In this document: piece after piece, positions 52,616-62,626 of the stretch
Layout: every line of letters begins with the position of its first letter
How positions within the stretch are numbered: the first letter of the stretch is position 1
NCBI GenBank assembly: GCA_020850455.1
Contig: JADZEQ010000005.1
Span: 222,873-286,872, forward strand
From: Sphingomonadaceae bacterium
GTDB taxonomy: Bacteria > Pseudomonadota > Alphaproteobacteria > Sphingomonadales > Sphingomonadaceae
DNA: 64,000 bases
Reading direction: 5' to 3'
Position numbers and translations under genes: made by a program
The notes under the pieces: generated by a model
Told to the model about the DNA's origin: nothing
Seen by the model: only the letters and a program-made list of their open reading frames with translations
The model's database searches: none

Positions 52616-54421
52616 CTAGGGGAAATGGCGTTCGACCGTTCGGCCGAGCACGGTCAGCGGGACATTGCCATTTCCCACCACCACATCGTTGAACCGTTTG
52701 CGGTCGAAGGCGTTGCCGCTGCGCGCCTGTGCCGCATCACGCAGTCGATTAATTTCGCTGTGCCCGACCTTGTAACCGCAGGCTTGGCCGGGCCACGAGC
52801 AGTAACGGTCCACTTCGCCCTGCACTTCATCGACGGATGAACCGTTGGTCGTGGCGAACCAGTGGATGGCGGCATCGCGCGTCCAGCGTTTGGCATGGAT
52901 GCCGGTGTCGACGACCAAGCGGCAGGCCCGGAATGCAAGGCTTTGCAGATAGCCGAGCCGGTCAACCGGGTGGGCATCGTATACGCCCAATTCATCGGCA
53001 ATTTGTTCAGCATAGAGCGCCCACCCTTCGGAATATGCGTTGAAGGCAAGGATAGAGCGTACCAGCGGTAGCGCGAAACTATATTCCCCCTGCCACGCAT
53101 GGCCGGGGATGGCTTCGTGATAGGCAAGGTCGGGCAGCGAATAACGCGTCCAGATACCGGTCGAACGCAGGTTGATCCACAAGCGGCCCGGCACACTGCC
53201 ATCGATGCTGCCCGGCCCGCCATAGGCCCCCGGCGCGCCCGGTTCCTCCGCAGGTGGCAGGCGGCGCACCTCCACATTGCCGCGTACCAATTGGCCAAAG
53301 GCTTGCGGCATGCGGGCGCGCATGTCGGCGATTTTTTCTTCGAGCAGCGCGATGATCTGCGCCCGGCCCGTGTCATTGTCGGGAAATTGATAGGCGGGGT
53401 CATGGCCGAGCGCGGTCATCCGTTCCCCCACGCTGCCCTGCGTATAGCCGATGGAGCGCAAAATCGGGTCCATCCGCGATTGCAGCATCGCCAGTTGGTC
53501 GCGCCCCATCTGGTGCACTTCATCGGGGGTGCGGATGGTGGTGGTTCCCGCCTGCAATGCCCAGCGATAATAGGCATCCCCATCGGCGAACTTCCACACG
53601 CCTGCCCGGTCATCTGCACGCGCGCGATGCCGCTCCAACTCGGCAATTTGGCGGTCAAGTGCCGGGGCAATTGCATCGCGGGCGATGCTGGCGGCCTGTT
53701 CGCCATAGCGCGCGCCGTGCGTTACCATCGTTTCCACAATGTCCCAATGGGCAACATCACCGCTGCGCTGTAGCCGGATTTGGCGTAGATTTTTGTCGAG
53801 CAGGAAATCGGGCGCGATGACGCCGTGGGTTGCGGCGATGCGCAGCCGCTCCGTCTCGCCATCAAGTGCGCGGGCAAATTCTTGCATCCGTGACAGATAG
53901 GCGTCGCAATCTGCTGCATTTTCGATGCGATGATCGCTGGTCAGCAAGCGTGGCGTGTCGAGGTAGGCCCCAACATTTTGCGCAACAACATAGGGGGTGT
54001 TGCGCCAGCCGCCGACCGCAACGTCGCCATAGGGGAAATCCATGCCCGTCAGACCGAGCGCGAAGGCGGTGCGCACCACGTCAATATTGATGCGCATCGA
54101 TTCATCATCGCTGGCTGGCAGCGCGTCCAATTGGGCGATATTGTGACGCAGCATGTCGCGCCAAGCAGCAACGCCCGCAGGCGTTCGGTCGCCCAATTTC
54201 CCCTTGAGCGCGGCGCGCGCGCCATTGTCGATCCCCAGCGCGCTGGCGGTTTCTGGCGACAGGCTGAGCAATTGCTCGGCAACGTCGTGAAGCAACTGGC
54301 CCGCGCTGCCCGATGGCGCGGCGGAGGGTGACGCTGGCGGCGTACCGGCCGCACAACCGCTTAGCGCCGCGCCGCAAGCCACAGCACCAGAGGATAGGAA
54401 TTGGCGGCGGGAGAGGGGCAT
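52616..54421 (-). CDS. DUF885 family metalloprotein, exported lipoprotein
   Basis: The 601-residue protein starts MPLSRRQFLSSGAVACG, a twin-arginine signal, then a lipobox ALSGC near residue 23. The zinc-binding motif is HEAIPGHAWQ near residue 417, as in the DUF885 peptidase-like family, and the second metal region EGWALYAEQ follows. It is probably a periplasmic lipoprotein peptidase or dipeptidase. It is convergent with the small protein at 52275, two bases apart. Confidence 0.85.
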   Translation of the reverse strand: MPLSRRQFLSSGAVACGAALSGCAAGTPPASPSAAPSGSAGQLLHDVAEQLLSLSPETASALGIDNGARAALKGKLGDRTPAGVAAWRDMLRHNIAQLDALPASDDESMRINIDVVRTAFALGLTGMDFPYGDVAVGGWRNTPYVVAQNVGAYLDTPRLLTSDHRIENAADCDAYLSRMQEFARALDGETERLRIAATHGVIAPDFLLDKNLRQIRLQRSGDVAHWDIVETMVTHGARYGEQAASIARDAIAPALDRQIAELERHRARADDRAGVWKFADGDAYYRWALQAGTTTIRTPDEVHQMGRDQLAMLQSRMDPILRSIGYTQGSVGERMTALGHDPAYQFPDNDTGRAQIIALLEEKIADMRARMPQAFGQLVRGNVEVRRLPPAEEPGAPGAYGGPGSIDGSVPGRLWINLRSTGIWTRYSLPDLAYHEAIPGHAWQGEYSFALPLVRSILAFNAYSEGWALYAEQIADELGVYDAHPVDRLGYLQSLAFRACRLVVDTGIHAKRWTRDAAIHWFATTNGSSVDEVQGEVDRYCSWPGQACGYKVGHSEINRLRDAAQARSGNAFDRKRFNDVVVGNGNVPLTVLGRTVERHFP

Positions 54422-54443
54422 AGTCGCGACCTTTTATGGGTTT

Positions 54444-54893
54444 TCAGAGATTTTCGAGTTGCAGGCTGTTGCCCACCGCGCCGGTGATACGCATGGTGGT
54501 GCCGCTCGGTGCATCCGGCCCGGTAACGCTCCATTCGCTGTCGCCGACGCGCGCGCGGCCATGCCCGCCGACAATCGCTTCGACCAACACTACCTGGCTG
54601 CCGATCAGACGGCCGATACGGTCGTTCAGCAGTGGATCATCGCTGTCGATGGCGTTGCTCGATGTCCAGCGTCGTCCGATGAATACGGACGCGATCGCCA
54701 ACACTGCAAAGCTGGCGAACTGCCACTCGATACCAATGGGCAGCGCCCATGTGATGGCACCGGTCAGCAGCGCGGCAATCCCGATATAGAGCAGATAGAG
54801 GCCGGGCAGCAGCATTTCGGCGGAAACCAGCAATAATCCGGCGATCAGCCACATCGCATAGCCGGGCAGCGCGGACAGAAAATCGCCCATCAT
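54444..54893 (-). CDS. NfeD family membrane protein
   Basis: The 149-residue protein has three or four membrane segments in the first 80 residues (including LLVSAEMLLPGLYLLYIGIAALLTG) and an OB-fold C-terminal domain with GHGRARVGDSEWSVTG. NfeD proteins pair with SPFH proteins in membrane microdomains. It overlaps the preceding SPFH gene by four bases, confirming the pair. Confidence 0.9.
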   Translation of the reverse strand: MMGDFLSALPGYAMWLIAGLLLVSAEMLLPGLYLLYIGIAALLTGAITWALPIGIEWQFASFAVLAIASVFIGRRWTSSNAIDSDDPLLNDRIGRLIGSQVVLVEAIVGGHGRARVGDSEWSVTGPDAPSGTTMRITGAVGNSLQLENL

Positions 54894-55798
54894 TTCTTCT
54901 CCAGCGCTTCGCGCGCCAATTCACCAATGCCGCCGATGGTGCCGATCAACTGTGTCGCCTCGACAGGGAATAATATCGTTTTGGCATTGGGGCTGTTGGC
55001 GAATTGGGCGACAGCCTCCACATATTTTTGCGCCACGAAATAGTTGATCGCCTGCGCGCCTGAATCGGCAATTGCTTTGGACACCATTTCGGTTGCCTTG
55101 CCCTCTGCCTCCGCCTCCCGCTCGCGCGCTTCGGCATCGCGGAAAGCAGCTTCGCGGCGACCCTCTGCCTGCAAAATCTGGCTCTGCTTTTCGCCCTCGG
55201 CACGCAGGATTTCGGCAGCGCGCAATCCTTCGGCTTCCAATATGACCGCGCGCTTTTCGCGCTCCGCCTTCATCTGCCGCGCCATGGCGTTGGAAATATC
55301 GGCGGGCGGGCGAATATCCTTTATTTCGACACGGGTGATTTTAACCCCCCATGGCTGGGTGGCATGGTCCACCACCGACAGCAAACGGGCGTTGATTTCG
55401 TCACGTTTGGACAGGGTTTCGTCCAAATCCATCGACCCCATAACGGTGCGCAAATTGGTCGTCGTCAGCTGCATGATGGCAAAATAGACATCGCTCACTT
55501 CATAGGCTGCCTTGGCAGCGTCGAGCACTTGAAAGAAAACCACCGCATCGACGCCGACCATCGCATTGTCGCGGGTGATAATTTCCTGTCCCGGAATATC
55601 GAGCACTTGTTCCATCATATTCACTTTGCGCCCGACGCGTTCAAAGAATGGGATGATGATGGTGAGGCCGGGGTGGGCGACTTTGGTAAAACGGCCAAAG
55701 CGTTCAATGGTATAATTATAGCCCTGTCGCACCATCTTGACCGCTGCGAACAGGAAAACGACTGCAAAAAATGCAAAAACTAAAAATACAGATGCCAT
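54890..55798 (-). CDS. SPFH/Band 7 protein, QmcA/stomatin type
   Basis: The 302-residue protein has an N-terminal membrane anchor (FLVFAFFAVVFLFAAVKMV), an SPFH domain (GYNYTIERFGRFTKVAHPGL, LDIPGQEIITRDNAMVGVDA, FQVLDAAKAAYEVSD) and an Ala/Glu-rich coiled coil (about residues 180-240). It forms scaffolds in the membrane and may control proteases. It is the first gene of the pair with nfeD. Confidence 0.92.
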   Translation of the reverse strand: MASVFLVFAFFAVVFLFAAVKMVRQGYNYTIERFGRFTKVAHPGLTIIIPFFERVGRKVNMMEQVLDIPGQEIITRDNAMVGVDAVVFFQVLDAAKAAYEVSDVYFAIMQLTTTNLRTVMGSMDLDETLSKRDEINARLLSVVDHATQPWGVKITRVEIKDIRPPADISNAMARQMKAEREKRAVILEAEGLRAAEILRAEGEKQSQILQAEGRREAAFRDAEAREREAEAEGKATEMVSKAIADSGAQAINYFVAQKYVEAVAQFANSPNAKTILFPVEATQLIGTIGGIGELAREALEKK

Positions 55799-55878
55799 GA
55801 CTCTACCCCTCGCGCATGTCAGCTTGCGTCAGGCTAGTCCGATGAACGACAATTGCAATATGGTGGGGCCAATCCGCA

Positions 55879-55888
55879 TACATATGTA
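55879..55888. promoter_or_regulatory. Palindrome upstream of the M28 peptidase gene
   Basis: TACATATGTA is a perfect 10-bp palindrome, 41 bases before the peptidase start in the divergent gap. A further AT-rich imperfect palindrome (GCATGCATATG) follows. It may be an operator. Confidence 0.3.
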
Positions 55889-55929
55889 GATATTGCATGC
55901 ATATGAAATCATCGGCATGAAGCGCGTCA

Positions 55930-57432
55930 ATGAAAATACCATCCCGCATCCTGTTCACCGCGGCGGTCTTCGCCGCCACCCCCCTTCATGCCCAAAACGC
56001 TATAGCCGATGCCCCGGTGACGGAGGCAGAGCTACACGCCGATATCGCCGCATTGTCCGACGATGCGATGTTGGGGCGCTTGCCCGGCACGGCAGGGGAA
56101 ACACTGGCGGCGCAATATATCGCGCGCGCCTTTGCCGCAGCGGGATTTGTCGGCGGTGCGAATGCATCGGGCGGCTGGTACCAGCCGGTGCCGCTGGTAA
56201 CGCTGAACTATGTCGATGATTTGACGCTTGTACGCGACCGCGCGGGGCGGCTGGTCGAAGGGCTGCATATCATCAACCGCGCCCCGGCGGGTGGGCGCGT
56301 CGAACTGGACGATGTGCCGCTGATTTTCGTTGGCCATGGCGTCGGTGCCGATGGCAGCGTGACCGGCGATGTGCGCGGCAAAATCGCCATCATGGTCACC
56401 GATGATCGCCCCGGCGAACATCCGCTTTCCGCCGACCAACGTCGCGCTGCGCTGGCGGCAGCGGGGGCGGTGGGCATTTGGTCGGTGCCGCCCGCCCGTT
56501 TTCCCTTTGCGGCCATACAGCGTCAATATCGTGGCGGACGGATGCAATTGGCAGCGCGTATCCTGCCAGTGCGGGTCGAAGGGGTGATTGATCGCCCAAC
56601 GCTCGACCGGCTGCTTGGTCTGTCGGGCCGCAATGCGACCAGCCTGCTCAGCCAGTTGGCGGCGGAAGATTTCGCCGCTGTCGACCTTGTGACCCGCGCG
56701 GACGTGCAGGTGACGAGCCTGCGCCGCGATTTCAACAGCTATAATGTTATTGCCCGCCGCCCGGGTAGGCATAGGGATGCTGGCGCGGTGCTGATTACCG
56801 GCCATTGGGATCATCTGGGTGAATGTCGTCCCGCCGGTGCCGAAGACCGCATCTGCAATGGCGCGGTCGATAATGCGAGTGGTATTGCAACGATGATCGC
56901 GGTTGCGCGGCGGTTGGGGCAGGGCGCGCCGATGGATCGGGATGTTGTCCTCATCGCCACCACGGCGGAGGAGCAGGGGCTGCTTGGAGCCTATCATTAT
57001 GCCGCGCACCCGACCGTGCCGCTCAACAAAATCACCATCGCGCTCAACATCGACACGGTGGCTATCGCACAGCGTGGCGCGCCGATGGCAATCGTTGGGC
57101 GCGGCGCTAACCCCTATGATGTGGAGATTGATGGCGTCGCCCGCGCGCTTGGCCGTGCGGTAGACAGCGATTTGGATGCCAATGCCTTCATTCGGCGGCA
57201 GGACGGCTGGGCTCTGGGCGCGGCGGGTGTCCCCTCCATCATGGCCGGGGGCAGTTTTTCGGATATGGCACCGCTCGAAACCTATCTGGAGGGGCCATAT
57301 CATGCCCCCGATGACGAATTGACCGATGCCGTCCCCTTGGGCGGTGCGGCGGATGATGGCGATCTGCATATTGCCCTTGCCCGTCATTTCGCCAATTTGG
57401 CGACCCATCCGGCGAGCAATAGCGCAGAATAG
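55930..57432 (+). CDS. M28 family metallopeptidase, exported
   Basis: The 500-residue protein has a signal peptide ending near ATPLHAQ, a PA-like domain (about residues 120-190) and a complete M28 zinc centre: LITGHWDHLGE, GAVDNASGIATM, TTAEEQGLLGAY, LNIDTVA and PYHAPDDE. It is probably an aminopeptidase of the periplasm. Only a poor ribosome-binding site is seen before the ATG. Confidence 0.9.
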   Translation: MKIPSRILFTAAVFAATPLHAQNAIADAPVTEAELHADIAALSDDAMLGRLPGTAGETLAAQYIARAFAAAGFVGGANASGGWYQPVPLVTLNYVDDLTLVRDRAGRLVEGLHIINRAPAGGRVELDDVPLIFVGHGVGADGSVTGDVRGKIAIMVTDDRPGEHPLSADQRRAALAAAGAVGIWSVPPARFPFAAIQRQYRGGRMQLAARILPVRVEGVIDRPTLDRLLGLSGRNATSLLSQLAAEDFAAVDLVTRADVQVTSLRRDFNSYNVIARRPGRHRDAGAVLITGHWDHLGECRPAGAEDRICNGAVDNASGIATMIAVARRLGQGAPMDRDVVLIATTAEEQGLLGAYHYAAHPTVPLNKITIALNIDTVAIAQRGAPMAIVGRGANPYDVEIDGVARALGRAVDSDLDANAFIRRQDGWALGAAGVPSIMAGGSFSDMAPLETYLEGPYHAPDDELTDAVPLGGAADDGDLHIALARHFANLATHPASNSAE

Positions 57433-57547
57433 TCGGGCGCAGCGGCGGCACTGGATAATCGGCGGCCATGCCTTTACATGGGCCGCCACCTTGGCGATTC
57501 GGCGTTGTGGCCGACCCGCCGCATTGGCGCATTGGGATGCGCCCTGA

Positions 57548-59023
<1,476 letters not shown>

Positions 59024-59038
59024 GGGCGATCGGCCGTC

Positions 59039-60208
59039 ATGCGTCCTGATGCGCGCGTCCAATCCGCCATTGAACTGCTCGACGCTATAATATTGGCGGC
59101 GCGCGATGGCGGGGCTGCTGCGGATGTCATCGCCAGCCGATTTTTCAAAACGCGCCGCTATGCCGGGTCTGCCGACCGGCGCGCCATTCGCGACCTTGCA
59201 TGGGCAGCCATTCGTCGATTTGGCGAACGTCCAGCCAACGGCCGTGCCGCCATGCTGACGATGGCAGATGCGGATAGTGCTCTCGCCGCGCAATTTACCG
59301 GTGCCAGCCATGCTCCCGCCAGCATTGCCCCGACCGAGGGGCGGGCGACCGGCGCGGCGGTGCCGCAATGGCTGCACGCGCATCTTGACCCACGTATCGA
59401 TGCCGCTGAACAGGCTGCCTTGCTCGAACGTGCGCCGCTCGACCTCAGGCTTTATCGCGCGCGGCTGGCTGATATTGCCCTGCCCGAAGGGGCCCTGTTG
59501 GGCGCGCCGATTGATGGGCTGCGCTTGCCGCCGGACAGTGACCTTGCCACCCACCCGGCGGTCATCGCGGGTGGGGCGGTGGTGCAGGATGCGGCGAGCC
59601 AATATGTCGCGGCATTGTGCGATGCGCCGCGCCATCGAACCATCCTCGACCTATGCGCCGGGGCGGGCGGCAAGACGCTCGCGCTGGCAGCGGCCAACCC
59701 GGACGCGCGTATCATTGCCTGCGATATCGACCGTGGGCGGCTCCAACGGCTTGTGCCGCGCGCCGAACAAATGGGCGCCGCCAACATTGAAACCCGCCTG
59801 CTCAACCCCGGTCAGGAATTGGCGATGCTGGCCGAACTGGTCGGTAAGATTGATCTGCTGCTCGTCGATGCGCCCTGTTCGGGCAGCGGCACGTGGCGGC
59901 GCAATCCAGAGGCGCGTTGGCGGCTTACGCCCAAACGTCTGGCGGCGCTGACTGCGGCGCAGGCCAGCCTGCTTGAAATCGCTGGAAAATTGCTGGCAGG
60001 GCAGGGCAGCCTCGTTTATGCGGTATGTTCCTTGTTGCAGGATGAGGGGGAGGGACAGGTGCGCCGCTGGCTGAATGCAAACCCCGATTGGCAGGGCGAT
60101 TGGCCCGCCGACTGGGCGGTTGGCCGTGCGAGCGGGGCCGGGCGCATTTTGACCCCCCATCATGATGGATGCGACGGCTTTTTTGTGGCGCGGCTCAGGT
60201 GTCGGTAG
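59039..60208 (+). CDS. rsmB: 16S rRNA (cytosine-C5) methyltransferase, RsmB family
   Basis: The 389-residue protein is a Nol1/Nop2/Sun-type m5C methyltransferase. The N-terminal NusB-like helix bundle is reduced (RRYAGSADRRAIRDLAWAAI). The catalytic domain has the SAM site ILDLCAGAGGKTLALAAANP, the Cys pair DAPCSGSGTWRRNPEARW and VYAVCSLLQDEGEGQV. It methylates a cytosine in 16S rRNA, by homology C967. It starts 15 bases after guaB. Confidence 0.87.
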   Translation: MRPDARVQSAIELLDAIILAARDGGAAADVIASRFFKTRRYAGSADRRAIRDLAWAAIRRFGERPANGRAAMLTMADADSALAAQFTGASHAPASIAPTEGRATGAAVPQWLHAHLDPRIDAAEQAALLERAPLDLRLYRARLADIALPEGALLGAPIDGLRLPPDSDLATHPAVIAGGAVVQDAASQYVAALCDAPRHRTILDLCAGAGGKTLALAAANPDARIIACDIDRGRLQRLVPRAEQMGAANIETRLLNPGQELAMLAELVGKIDLLLVDAPCSGSGTWRRNPEARWRLTPKRLAALTAAQASLLEIAGKLLAGQGSLVYAVCSLLQDEGEGQVRRWLNANPDWQGDWPADWAVGRASGAGRILTPHHDGCDGFFVARLRCR

Positions 60209-60243
60209 CGACCAGCGCCGCACCCAATTGGAAGGAGGCGTTG

Positions 60244-60774
60244 ATGCGCTATACCCCTCTGGCAGTGGCGGTCGCGCTCTGCCTTTGTGCAACGAGCAGC
60301 ATGATTTTGGGTGCGCCGCCTGTGGAAACGCCCTTGTCACCCCTGTCGCTACAGATGCAGGCACTGGGCGATCAGGCGCGGGCGAGCAGCCAATGGAGCG
60401 CGGCGATTGATGCTTATGAAAGCGCGCTGGTCGCTGACCCGCGCAACGCTGCGGCGCTGATCGGTTTGGGGGATGTGGCGCGCGCGCAAAATCTGCCGGG
60501 CAAGGCGATTGGCTATTATGATGATGCGCTGCTGATCCGGCCCGACACGGCGGCGGCGCTTGCCGGACTGGGCGAAGCATATGTTGCGCGCGGCGCGATT
60601 GACCGCGCGCGGGACGCGTTGGCGCAGTTACAGCGGGTATGCGGTGGTGACGGCTGTGCGGAAATTGCGGCGTTGACTGGCGCGATCCACGCGGCGGGCG
60701 AGCAGACCGCGATGCGCCCCGAAGCGGTTATGCCGCGTCCCAGCGTGGAATTTGCCTCCCCCGGAAACCATTGA
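60244..60774 (+). CDS. Tetratricopeptide repeat protein, exported
   Basis: The 176-residue protein has a signal peptide (MRYTPLAVAVALCLCATSS, with a possible Cys in the core) and two to three TPR units (about residues 40-125: WSAAIDAYESALVADPRNAA, GKAIGYYDDALLIRPDTAAA, IDRARDALAQLQRVCG). It is probably a periplasmic or lipid-anchored scaffold. The ATG at 60244 has GGAAGGAGG nine bases before it. It lies five bases from the convergent rsmA stop. Confidence 0.75.
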   Translation: MRYTPLAVAVALCLCATSSMILGAPPVETPLSPLSLQMQALGDQARASSQWSAAIDAYESALVADPRNAAALIGLGDVARAQNLPGKAIGYYDDALLIRPDTAAALAGLGEAYVARGAIDRARDALAQLQRVCGGDGCAEIAALTGAIHAAGEQTAMRPEAVMPRPSVEFASPGNH

Positions 60775-60779
60775 CCATT

Positions 60780-61601
60780 TTATAATTGGCGCGCCAAGGC
60801 TAACCATTCATCCAGATGGAGCGTTTCGGCGCGGCGTGTCGCATCGACGCCGATCTTGTCCAGCGCATCCAATGCACCCGCCACATTCTTGAGCGATTGG
60901 CGCAGCATTTTGCGCCTTTGTCCAAAGGCCGCAGCGGTCAATTTGGATAATGTTGCCGGGTCTACGCCCGCTGGCTGCGCCTTGGGGACGATATGGACAA
61001 TCGCCGACATCACCTTGGGCGGCGGAGTAAAGGCGGATGCGTGGACGCGCATCGCGATACGCGGTTCGGCGCGCCATTGGGCGAGGATTGCCAATCGCCC
61101 ATAGGCGCTGCTGCCCGGCGCGGCGACAATCCGTTCGGCAACTTCACGCTGGAACATCAGCGTCAGTGATTGCCACATGGGCGGCCATGATGGCGCTTCT
61201 AGCCAGCGGGTGAGCAGCGCGGTGCCGACATTATAGGGCAGGTTGGCGAGGATGTGATAGGGTTCGCCCATCAACGCATCGGCATCGATGGAGAGTGCAT
61301 CATCGCCAATGACACGCAATTGGCCGGGGAAATGCGCGCCCAATTGTTCAAGCGCGGGGAGGCAGCGTGCATCGCGTTCGACTGCCGTCACCTTGGCGCC
61401 GCTGCGCAACAAGGCGCGGGTCAGGCCGCCGGGGCCGGGCCCAACCTCAAAAACCGGTGTCCCCCCCCCCAAGGGGGCGATGGCGGCAATCCGCGCCAAT
61501 AATTGTTCGTCGAGCAGGAAATTCTGGCCGAGCGATTTTTGCGCGCTCAGCCCAAATTCGGCGATTGTTTGCCGCAACGGGGGCAGGGTGGGTGCGACCA
61601 C
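60780..61601 (-). CDS. rsmA: 16S rRNA dimethyladenosine transferase (KsgA)
   Basis: The 273-residue enzyme dimethylates A1518 and A1519 of 16S rRNA. Landmarks are LSAQKSLGQNFLLDEQLL, the SAM site VFEVGPGPGGLTRALLRSGA, and the catalytic ILANLPYNVGTALL. It follows pdxA on the same strand, six bases later, in the usual surA-pdxA-rsmA order. Confidence 0.95.
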   Translation of the reverse strand: MVAPTLPPLRQTIAEFGLSAQKSLGQNFLLDEQLLARIAAIAPLGGGTPVFEVGPGPGGLTRALLRSGAKVTAVERDARCLPALEQLGAHFPGQLRVIGDDALSIDADALMGEPYHILANLPYNVGTALLTRWLEAPSWPPMWQSLTLMFQREVAERIVAAPGSSAYGRLAILAQWRAEPRIAMRVHASAFTPPPKVMSAIVHIVPKAQPAGVDPATLSKLTAAAFGQRRKMLRQSLKNVAGALDALDKIGVDATRRAETLHLDEWLALARQL

Positions 61602-61607
61602 GCGCGC

Positions 61608-62624
61608 TCAGTCACTTGCAGCACGCTGGCGTGCAAGCTGTCCCGCCAGCGCAATCGCGGCAATCATCGGGCCGGGGCGGGCGACATTCCGGCCGGCAAT
61701 GTCAAATGCGGTGCCATGGTCGGGTGAGGTGCGGATGATCGGCAGTCCCAGCGTGACATTCACCCCGCTTTCAAAGGCCAGCGCCTTCAACGGGATCAGC
61801 GCCTGATCATGGTACATGCACAAAATGGCGTCAAATTGCCCGCGCACATGCGGCGCGAAAAGCGCGTCGGGGGACATTGGCCCGGTGATATCAACCCCGT
61901 CAGCGCGCAATTGTTCGATGGCCGGGCCGATGATGGCAATCTCTTCCTGCCCGATATTGCCATTTTCGCCGCCATGCGGGTTTAACCCTGCGACCGCGAT
62001 GCGCGGGTGGGGGATGCCATATCCGCGCGCCAACCCGCGCACACAGCCCATCACCTTGGCATGGATAAGGTCAATCGACAGCGCATCGGGAACGTCGCGC
62101 AGCGCGATGTGGACGGTGATGGGGACAACGCGCAGCGGCGGCATCAATGCTTCAGACGCGAGCATCATTACCGCGTTACAGCGCGCGACCCCGCATCGGT
62201 CGGCGATAAATTCGGTCTGACCCGCTTGGGTAAAGCCCGCCTGATATAATTGTTCCTTGCTGACCGGCGCGGTGATGAGGGCCGCAGCCTCCCCCGAACG
62301 GGCAAGGCCGACCCCCAATTCAAGCGCGTGGAGCGCACAATGCGCCCCGCCGATGCTGGGCTGACCCGGCGTGATATTGCCCGAATCCTCGACATGCCAG
62401 ACGGGCAGCGCGTCATCAAAGGCTGCGGCGCCGGCTGTCAATGAATCCACACGGGCAATCGGCCCTGACCAGACGGCGCGCAGCGATTCCACATCCCCCA
62501 GCGCGACAAAAGGTTGCAGGTCATGCGCCGCGCGTGCTTCCCATGCCCGCGCCGTTACTTCCGGCCCGACACCCGCCGGATCGCCCAAGGTTACGACAAA
62601 TGGCACCTGTGGTGCTGCTCCCAA
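61608..62624 (-). CDS. pdxA: 4-hydroxythreonine-4-phosphate dehydrogenase
   Basis: The 338-residue dehydrogenase works in pyridoxal phosphate synthesis. It has VTLGDPAGVGPEV at the N-terminus, a metal-binding VAGLNPHGGENG, DGVDITGPMSPDALF, and ILCMYHDQALIPLK near the C-terminus with TSPDHGTAFDIAG. It lies between surA and rsmA. Confidence 0.96.
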   Translation of the reverse strand: MGAAPQVPFVVTLGDPAGVGPEVTARAWEARAAHDLQPFVALGDVESLRAVWSGPIARVDSLTAGAAAFDDALPVWHVEDSGNITPGQPSIGGAHCALHALELGVGLARSGEAAALITAPVSKEQLYQAGFTQAGQTEFIADRCGVARCNAVMMLASEALMPPLRVVPITVHIALRDVPDALSIDLIHAKVMGCVRGLARGYGIPHPRIAVAGLNPHGGENGNIGQEEIAIIGPAIEQLRADGVDITGPMSPDALFAPHVRGQFDAILCMYHDQALIPLKALAFESGVNVTLGLPIIRTSPDHGTAFDIAGRNVARPGPMIAAIALAGQLARQRAASD

Positions 62625-62626
62625 AA

